A stretch of DNA of 64,000 bases from Anaerolineales bacterium UBA2181 (GTDB taxonomy: Bacteria > Chloroflexota > Anaerolineae > Promineifilales > UBA4811): assembly GCA_002328075.1 (NCBI GenBank), contig DCVT01000022.1, positions 93,855 through 157,854 of the forward strand. Reading direction: 5' to 3'. The translations under genes and the position numbers were made by a program. Position 1 is the stretch's first letter, and the number at the start of each line of letters is the position of its first letter. Positions 45,913-52,611 of the stretch are shown here, piece after piece. Below the pieces are notes generated by a model, which saw only the letters and a program-made list of their open reading frames with translations, was not told the DNA's origin and did no database searches.

Positions 45913-47316
45913 ATGGACAGTTCAAGAATGCGAGTGTTGTCGGTAGTTGGGCTGGGGCTGCTGGTGTTCGTCGGGTGCGCGCCGGCCGCAAGCTCGTCCT
46001 CGGCCGGTGCTCAGTCGGCTACCCCCACACCCTTGCCCACGCCGATCATACCGGTCAAACCAACCTACACGGTTCAGGAGGGTACCGTGGTAGAGACGCT
46101 GAGCTTTACCGGCAGAGCTTCTCCGGTGCTGGAGCAGGCGCTCTACTTCGAGGCCGACGGCATGGTGGACCAGGTACTGATCAAGCGGAGCGATTGGGTT
46201 CAGGCCGGTGCCCTGTTGGCCGAACTGGACATCAGCAGCCTGGAGCGGTCCTTGGCGCAAAAGCGGCTGTCGCTGCAGACCGCCGAGATCAAACTGCAAG
46301 AGGCGGAGGAGGCGTTAGGCGAGAACTTGGCGCAGGCCACGGTGGCACTGGCGGATGCGGAGCGTTCGCTCAATCAAGCTCGTACCGTGGATACACAGAT
46401 CACCCTGATCCAGGCAAACAACTCGCTGAATAACGCCATCTCGGCCCGGGACAGCGCCCAGGAAGCCTATGACACGGCCTGGGACCCGGCGCGGGACTGG
46501 GAACTGGGCGACCCGCGACGAGCGGATCGGCTGGTGGCCGAGCGCGAGGCGGCAACAGCGAACCTCCAGAACGCGGATAACAACCTGGTCCTGGCTCGAC
46601 TGCAATACCGCCAGACGACGTTATCGGTGGAAGACCAACTCCGGATGCTGCAGCGTCAGGTTGAAACGGCCGAGAGCACGGTGCAGAAATACGAAAAGGG
46701 CGTCGATCAGCAACTGACCATCGATATAGAAAACATCCGGCTGGACATCCAGGACATCGAAAAGTCCATCGCTGCCTCCCGCCTGGTTGCTCCCTTTGGC
46801 GGGCAGATCACGTCGCTCAACCTGGACCCAGGTGACAGAGTAACCGCCTACACCGCTGTGCTGGTCCTGGCGGACCCGACCCAGCTCGAGATCACAGCCG
46901 AGCTGGGTAGCTCTGACCTGGCGGTGATGAGCATCAACCAGGCAGCGCAGATCACGCTTCGCAACCGCCCCGAGCAGGCGCTGACGGGAAGTGTGCGCCT
47001 GTTGCCCTATCCCTACGGCGGCGGCACGGGCGACACCACCAGCAGCGATACCGCGGTACACGTGGCGGTGGAGGGCGATGTACAACTATCAATGGGCGAA
47101 CTGGCCACGGTGGTTATTGTGTTGCAGGAGAAGGAGAATGTCCTGTGGCTGCCCCCGGCCGCCATCCGCAGCTACCAGGGTCGATATTTCGTGGTGATCC
47201 AACTGGAGGATGGGCAAGGACAAAAACGATCGGATGTGTTGTTAGGAATCAGCACCGACACACGGGTAGAGATCACAGCGGGCGTCGAGGCCGGCCAGCT
47301 GGTGGTGGGCGAATAG
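45913..47316 (+). CDS. HlyD/MacA-type adaptor lipoprotein
   Basis: 467 residues: lipobox VFVGC, biotinyl-lipoyl-like half (GRASPVLEQALYFEADGMVDQVLIKRSDWVQAGALLAELD), a long coiled coil (about 115-285, LNQARTV, NLQNADNNLVLARLQYRQTTLSVEDQLRMLQRQVE), the second lipoyl half (VAPFGGQITSLNLDPGDRV) and a membrane-proximal barrel. Such adaptors bridge an FtsX pump to the cell surface. ATG 45913 follows GAGGTG by 5 nt and lies 21 nt after the permease stop. Confidence 0.88.
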   Translation: MDSSRMRVLSVVGLGLLVFVGCAPAASSSSAGAQSATPTPLPTPIIPVKPTYTVQEGTVVETLSFTGRASPVLEQALYFEADGMVDQVLIKRSDWVQAGALLAELDISSLERSLAQKRLSLQTAEIKLQEAEEALGENLAQATVALADAERSLNQARTVDTQITLIQANNSLNNAISARDSAQEAYDTAWDPARDWELGDPRRADRLVAEREAATANLQNADNNLVLARLQYRQTTLSVEDQLRMLQRQVETAESTVQKYEKGVDQQLTIDIENIRLDIQDIEKSIAASRLVAPFGGQITSLNLDPGDRVTAYTAVLVLADPTQLEITAELGSSDLAVMSINQAAQITLRNRPEQALTGSVRLLPYPYGGGTGDTTSSDTAVHVAVEGDVQLSMGELATVVIVLQEKENVLWLPPAAIRSYQGRYFVVIQLEDGQGQKRSDVLLGISTDTRVEITAGVEAGQLVVGE

Positions 47317-47333
47317 CCCGCCTGAGGACAGAA

Positions 47334-48344
47334 ATGGAACCTTTGATCACCTGCCATAATCTGGTCAAGATCTACAAGGTATCGGGCCTGGAGGTCGTTG
47401 CCCTGCAAGGGCTAGACCTTGCAGTGGAACGGGGCGAACTCCTGGCGGTCATCGGCGCCTCGGGTTCGGGCAAGAGCACGCTGCTGAATATCCTGGGTGG
47501 GCTGGATCGGCCCTCGGCCGGCCGCGTGGTGGTGGACGGCCGGGACCTGCTAAAGGTGCCCGACCGCGTGCTCGACGAGTACCGCCGCACCCAGGTCGGT
47601 TTCGTCTGGCAGCAGCCAGCGCGCAACCTGATCCCCTACCTCACGGCCCAGGCCAACATCGAACTGCCCATGACCATCGAAGGGACCGACCCGCGCGAAA
47701 AGCGTGGTTGGTCGCGCGAGCTATTGGAAACGGTCGGGTTGTGGGAGCGGCGCAAGCACCGACTGGTGCAGCTTTCAGGCGGCGAGCAGCAGCGGATCGC
47801 CATGGCGGTAGCATTGGCCAACCGGCCGCAGCTTTTGCTGGCCGACGAACCGACCGGGGAGGTCGACTCGGCAACCGCCCAAGAGGTACTTCGCCTTCTG
47901 AAGCAGATGAACCAGCAGTACGGGCTGACAACCATCATTGTCACCCATGACCCGCAGATCGCTCGTGTGGTGGACCGCGTGGTGACGATTCGCGACGGCC
48001 GGACGAGCAGCGAGTCGGTGCGCAAGGCCAGTGACGTGGAAGCTGCGCTGGCGCAGGATGCCGTCGCTTCGGTTCCGGTTTACGAAGAGTACGTCGTGGT
48101 GGACGAGGCAGGCCGACTGCAGATTCCGCCTGACCTGCGGGCCGAGCTGAACATCGGCCGGAGGGTGACGCTGGAAAAGACCGGCGACGGAGTCCTCATC
48201 CGCCCGGTGGATGGGGTATCCCCCATCGTTGTCCCTAACGGAACATCGACGTCGGGTCTGGACGATCAACCGCCGGCTGCACGGTTCAGCTGGGTGGGGT
48301 TGTCACGGATGTTCAAGACCAAAAAGCAGGAGAGAACACAGTGA
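47334..48344 (+). CDS. ABC ATPase with C-terminal AbrB-like domain
   Basis: 336 residues. ATPase part (1-225) is complete: GASGSGKS, Q-loop VWQQPARNL, LSGGEQQR, LLLADEPTG, VTHD. Unlike the usual 230-residue MacB-type ATPase it continues into a SpoVT/AbrB-like swapped-hairpin domain (about 251-292: VVVDEAGRLQIPPDLRAELNIGRRVTLEK) and a basic tail. That domain either binds DNA, giving a transporter ATPase with a regulatory function, or mediates dimerisation. Its stop overlaps the next start (GTGA). Confidence 0.88.
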   Translation: MEPLITCHNLVKIYKVSGLEVVALQGLDLAVERGELLAVIGASGSGKSTLLNILGGLDRPSAGRVVVDGRDLLKVPDRVLDEYRRTQVGFVWQQPARNLIPYLTAQANIELPMTIEGTDPREKRGWSRELLETVGLWERRKHRLVQLSGGEQQRIAMAVALANRPQLLLADEPTGEVDSATAQEVLRLLKQMNQQYGLTTIIVTHDPQIARVVDRVVTIRDGRTSSESVRKASDVEAALAQDAVASVPVYEEYVVVDEAGRLQIPPDLRAELNIGRRVTLEKTGDGVLIRPVDGVSPIVVPNGTSTSGLDDQPPAARFSWVGLSRMFKTKKQERTQ

Positions 48345-51169
48345 AAACGAGACTGATGGCCGTGATTCTGGTGTTGACCATGACGGCGGCGTGTACACCG
48401 ACAGCAGCCACGCCCACCACGGGATCCACAGTTGGATCTCAGGCGACTAGCGCCAAGGCCGCTAGCGACACAACCGTGTTGCGATTTGCGGTTTCGGGAA
48501 TGGACGAGAACCGGTATGATAGCCTGATTGAGGCTTTCGAAGCCGAGAATGCGGGGGTGCGAATCAAGACGGTCTCGATTGAGACCGTGTTGGGGACCGG
48601 CTTGCCGAACGCAGCGTGGCCGGACGATGCTTACCTGAGACTGGCTACCGCGGCCGATGTTTTTGATGTGGTGGCGACGCGGACGGCCGTCCAACAGGGC
48701 GCGGTGCTGGAGTTGAGTGCGTTGATGGCATCAGATCCCACCCTCAGCCAGGCAAGCTTTTACCCCGGGCTGTTGGAGAGCGTACAGTGGGAAGGCGGAA
48801 CCTGGTCTCTGCCGACCGAGGCCACCTACAGCCTGCTGTACTATAACCAGAGCCTTCTTGACGCGGCCGGGCTGCCGTATCCCCAAGCCGGTTGGTCGTG
48901 GGATGATTTCCTGGCTACCGCCCGCTCGCTGACAATCGAGTCTGGTGGCACGGTCACCCAGTGGGGGTTTGTACAGACCACCTTTGACCCCGTCGCACTG
49001 GTCCAGGCGTACGCCGGCTCGCTGATCAATGCAGAAGCCGACCCGCCGGTCGCCAAGTTCGACTCGGCCGCGGTGATCGCCGGGGTCAAGTGGTTCACCG
49101 ACCTCTTTGTGGTGCACAAGGTAGTGCCCTATGACGCCCAGCGGCAAATGGCTTTCGATCAGGGTCCCATGACGTTTGGCACCGATTCGCGTCTGATTGC
49201 CGAAGGTCAGGCAGCCATGTGGTTGGGAACCGGAGGGTCTGTCCTCCGGGCGAGCGGCCGGGGCGGGCAAGAGATGACTTTGGGTGTGGTGCCGTTGCCG
49301 GTCTCTAACATCAACCAGCGATCCACGCCGGCCGAGGTCTCTGGCCTTACCATCAGCAGCGGAACAAGCAAGGCCAACCTGGCGTGGAAGTGGATCAGCT
49401 ACCTTGCCCAGCAGCAAGCGCGACAGATGGCACGCGGATGGCGCGGAAACCTGACGAGCACCGCAGTGCCCGCGATGCCGGCCGTGGCGGCCGCAGTCGG
49501 TTTTTGGGACGGGTTGGATGAAAGCACCGCAGAAGCACTCCGCTACGCCGTTGAACACGCCTTTGTGGATAACAGCGAAGGAACGGGCTATAGCACCTTT
49601 GTGCAGGCGGTACGGTCGGTTATTGAGTCCGGCACCCCGGTTGAGACCGCTCTGGCCGGCGCGCAGGCGACGGCGGAACTAGAGATCGAGACGGCGGTGG
49701 CCGCCCGGCCGACGCCGGTGAGCAACCTGGCGGTAGCGGAGCAAGAGGAGCAGGCACTGGAAGCTGGGGCCATTGTCATCCAATTCGGTTCCAGCACGGC
49801 GCTGTTCGGCGAGCAGACCCTGACCACGCTGGCAGACCAGTTTCATCAGGAGCACCCCAACATCATTGTGGAGCTCAAATCGCCCGAGATGTTTCGCGGC
49901 AGCCTGGGTCTGGCGGACATGGCGGCCGAATACGACTGTTTTCAGGCATCGCCAGACTTGAGCAGCGAGGACGATCTGGCAGCCATCCTCAGCATGGACC
50001 CGTTCTTGGAGGCCGATCCCGCCATCAAGGCGAACGATTTTTACCCATCGCTCCTCAAGCAGTTCACCTACCAGGGGCAGACATGGGGCCTGCCGGGCAG
50101 CGCCACCATCTCGCTGATAACCTATAACAAGGCCCTTTTTGACGCTGCCGGAGTCCCCTACCCGTCGGTCGATTGGACACTGTCCGATTTTCTCGAGATG
50201 GCGGTGGCGCTGACTCAGGGCGATGGCGACACCAAGCAATACGGGTACGTTCCCGCTTTTTCGGCGATCAACGACCTGGTCATTCTCTTGGATCGCCTGG
50301 GCGCCACTCCGTACGACGATTCAGTGGACCCGCCGCAGCTCCGTCTGACGGATCCCAAGGTCGTGGAAGCAGTGCGCTGGTACGCCAACCTGACCACCCG
50401 TTATGGGGTGGCGCCGGTTCCACAGACGACCACCGGCCGCATGCCCGGCCGGTCGCAGAGCATGGACCTCATCTTCCAGGGCCGGGCCGCGATGTGGACC
50501 GGCAGCGGCTTTGAGTTCGGACAGCGCGGCGGCACGGGGATGGGAATGGGGATGGGTATGGGTATGGGATTGGGGGCTGGTGGCGGCGGCGGTGTGATGG
50601 CAGCGCCGGTGCCGGCTGAGCCCTCGGCGGGTGCTGAGGTCGGGACCCCACCAGCCGAGGGTACACCTGCCTTGGTTGCGGAATCGACCACCGGCGTGGT
50701 TCCGTACCCGGCCGGTGCCAACAGCGCAGAGGGCAGCGGTTTTCAGAGCGTGACTGGTTACTTTGTCTCGTCCAACACCGAATATCGGCAGGCGTGTTGG
50801 CAGTGGATTACCTTCCTCACCGAGCAGCCGAACCTGAGCACGGGGCTGCCGGGGCGCATCTCGGTGGCGCAGTCCAACGCGTATCGCCAGTTGGTGGGCA
50901 ACGAGCAGGCAGATGCCTATCTGGCCAGCGTCAGCGCCGGCAGCCAGGCCTCGTTTTTCCAACAGCTCTCCAACAGCGCTGGCTGGCTGAGCATGGGACT
51001 GACCTTTCTCTCCGAGGCGTACGATGAGATCATCAGCGGCGAGGCGACGGTGGAAGAGGCGTTGGTGGAGGCGCAGATCAAAGTGGATAGCTTCCGCTCC
51101 TGCGTGATTGCCAACGAAGGCACCTATAACCCTCAGGTGATCCAGTCCTGCCTGGGCGAGATTCGATAG
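48341..51169 (+). CDS. Tandem solute-binding lipoprotein (two family-1 domains)
   Basis: 942 residues: signal with lipobox TAAC, then two consecutive family 1 extracellular binding domains (about 50-440 and 470-900). Each has the hinge pattern WSLPTEATYSLLYYNQSLLDAAGLPYP / WGLPGSATISLITYNKALFDAAGVPYP. A Gly-Met stretch (about 733-751) encoded by a hexanucleotide repeat, then a Pro/Ala-rich insert, interrupts domain 2. Such proteins usually feed sugar importers, but no importer permease is present. It overlaps the AbrB-fused ATPase by 4 nt, tying it to the FtsX pump. Confidence 0.88.
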   Translation: MKTRLMAVILVLTMTAACTPTAATPTTGSTVGSQATSAKAASDTTVLRFAVSGMDENRYDSLIEAFEAENAGVRIKTVSIETVLGTGLPNAAWPDDAYLRLATAADVFDVVATRTAVQQGAVLELSALMASDPTLSQASFYPGLLESVQWEGGTWSLPTEATYSLLYYNQSLLDAAGLPYPQAGWSWDDFLATARSLTIESGGTVTQWGFVQTTFDPVALVQAYAGSLINAEADPPVAKFDSAAVIAGVKWFTDLFVVHKVVPYDAQRQMAFDQGPMTFGTDSRLIAEGQAAMWLGTGGSVLRASGRGGQEMTLGVVPLPVSNINQRSTPAEVSGLTISSGTSKANLAWKWISYLAQQQARQMARGWRGNLTSTAVPAMPAVAAAVGFWDGLDESTAEALRYAVEHAFVDNSEGTGYSTFVQAVRSVIESGTPVETALAGAQATAELEIETAVAARPTPVSNLAVAEQEEQALEAGAIVIQFGSSTALFGEQTLTTLADQFHQEHPNIIVELKSPEMFRGSLGLADMAAEYDCFQASPDLSSEDDLAAILSMDPFLEADPAIKANDFYPSLLKQFTYQGQTWGLPGSATISLITYNKALFDAAGVPYPSVDWTLSDFLEMAVALTQGDGDTKQYGYVPAFSAINDLVILLDRLGATPYDDSVDPPQLRLTDPKVVEAVRWYANLTTRYGVAPVPQTTTGRMPGRSQSMDLIFQGRAAMWTGSGFEFGQRGGTGMGMGMGMGMGLGAGGGGGVMAAPVPAEPSAGAEVGTPPAEGTPALVAESTTGVVPYPAGANSAEGSGFQSVTGYFVSSNTEYRQACWQWITFLTEQPNLSTGLPGRISVAQSNAYRQLVGNEQADAYLASVSAGSQASFFQQLSNSAGWLSMGLTFLSEAYDEIISGEATVEEALVEAQIKVDSFRSCVIANEGTYNPQVIQSCLGEIR
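50537..50572 (+). repeat. In-frame hexanucleotide microsatellite
   Basis: Five GGNATG units and one GGATTG encode (Gly-Met)5-Gly-Leu inside the tandem binding protein. Copy-number changes would keep the reading frame and alter linker length. Confidence 0.8.
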
Positions 51170-51187
51170 GCAAGGGGTACCCGCTCA

Positions 51188-51892
51188 GTGGAAAATCAGT
51201 TCATCATCGAGACCAACGAGGTGACGCGCAGTTACCGGGTCGGGTCGCGCGAGGTCCCGGCCCTGCGCGGGGTGACTATGGCGGTGGGGCCCGGCAAGGT
51301 GGTGGCGCTGCGCGGCCGGTCGGGCTCCGGCAAGACCACACTGCTGAACTGCATCGGCGGGCTAGACCGGCCGAGTGGCGGGGAGATACGAGTTCAGGGG
51401 CAGGACATCACCCGTCTGTCTGAGCGCGGTCGGGTGGCGCTCCGCCGATGGCGCATTGGGTTTGTCTTTCAATCCCACGCGCTGCTGGCCACACACTCGG
51501 CGCGTGAGAACGTGGACCTGTTGCTCCGGCTGGCCGGGTTCAAACGGGCAAACCGGTTGGCGCGTACCGAGGAGGTGCTGACGCTGATGGGCCTGAACAA
51601 GTGGATGGACTACCGGCCGTTCGAGCTATCGGGCGGGCAGCAGCAGCGGGTGGCCATCGCGCGGGCCCTGGCTCCGCGGCCGGCTCTCATTCTGGCGGAC
51701 GAGCCGACGGGGGAGCTGGACACCGCCACCGGGCAGCAGATTCTTCGGCTTTTCCGGCAGATCGCGGATACTGACGGCACCACCGTTCTGATAGCCACCC
51801 ACGATCTATCGGTCGATGCCTATGCAGACGAGGTGTTGCACCTGCAGGACGGCCGGGTGGCGGCCGTGGACGTCAAGCGCAGGGGCGAGTAA
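51188..51892 (+). CDS. Second ABC ATPase of the block
   Basis: 234 residues, MacB/LolD type: GRSGSGKTT, VFQSHALLATHSARENV, LSGGQQQRVAIARA, LILADEPTGELD and ATHD are intact. GTG start at 51188, 18 nt after the tandem binding protein. With one double permease in the operon, the two different ATPases may form a heterodimer, or each may serve a different state. Confidence 0.88.
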   Translation: MENQFIIETNEVTRSYRVGSREVPALRGVTMAVGPGKVVALRGRSGSGKTTLLNCIGGLDRPSGGEIRVQGQDITRLSERGRVALRRWRIGFVFQSHALLATHSARENVDLLLRLAGFKRANRLARTEEVLTLMGLNKWMDYRPFELSGGQQQRVAIARALAPRPALILADEPTGELDTATGQQILRLFRQIADTDGTTVLIATHDLSVDAYADEVLHLQDGRVAAVDVKRRGE

Positions 51893-52293
51893 CGCGGTCG
51901 GTCGGATCTTCCGCACATGACACGACCATTGATTTATGTTCAAATGGGAAATCAGTGATTCGCTGTCGCGCGCCGCAAAGTCATCGGGTGGTATACCGGT
52001 CGGCCCGGCCGAAATCGAGCAGCGCCCCTGCTCCAGGCATTTCGGTTTGGATGGGGGAATCCGGCAGTGGCATCTCCTTCACCCCGGAGACCGCAGCCAC
52101 TGTTGCGCCCATCACCGCGTGCGTCTGGCTATCCTTGTCACTCTGCGTGGAAAAAGGCAGTAGCTGAACCTATGCACCTCACCCGGACATTGACGTCGGC
52201 CGACGTCCCGCATACCAATCGATCCGCGCCGTGGTCAGCCCTTCCCGGCCGACAGACCTGACAGGTCTGACCAACCTATCAGGTCTGGTTTGT
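51893..52293. other. Convergent intergenic region
   Basis: About 400 nt between the ends of the ABC block and of the fibre-protein pair. Holds the palindrome at 52254-52287; no gene seen. Confidence 0.45.
52254..52287. repeat. Palindromic element AGACCTG-A-CAGGTCT with repeat
   Basis: AGACCTG (52254-52260) and CAGGTCT (52262-52268) form a perfect 7+1+7 palindrome; CAGGTCTG recurs at 52280-52287, 18 nt on, beside a second ACCT/AGGT dyad. Placed between two convergent genes. Confidence 0.65.
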
Positions 52294-52611
52294 TCAGCGG
52301 ATGACGATAGGCAGGTAGAGCTCACCTCCCGGGGGTTCGGCCGGCGGGGAAGCTGGCCAGAACCCACTGCTCAGCGTGTAGCGGTCCCCGCCGGTCAGCG
52401 GAGCCCCAACGACCGCCTGGCCGATGGTGGCGCTCAGCACATACGGAGCGCCTTCCAGCGTGCCTCCGCCGCCACCCACCGCCCACCAGCTCAGGTCATA
52501 CAGCGCTGTCAACACCTCGGCCGGGGCGGACCAGGCGGCCACAACTAACCCGGCCGCCAGCGCCAGCCCCACTGCCAGCGCCAACCAGAATATTGGCTGC
52601 CATCCCTTCAT
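52294..52611 (-). CDS. Small exported protein ending in YLPIVIR
   Basis: 105 residues: signal peptide (FWLALAVGLALAAGLVVA), then YDLSWWAVGGGGGT, a GQAVVGAPLTGGDRYTLSSGFW segment and the C-terminus ELYLPIVIR. I recall similar short YDLSWW/GGFW proteins with YLP-type ends from Anaerolineae genomes, probably surface proteins. Its ATG overlaps the fibre protein stop (ATGA), so the two are made together. Confidence 0.7.
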   Translation of the reverse strand: MKGWQPIFWLALAVGLALAAGLVVAAWSAPAEVLTALYDLSWWAVGGGGGTLEGAPYVLSATIGQAVVGAPLTGGDRYTLSSGFWPASPPAEPPGGELYLPIVIR

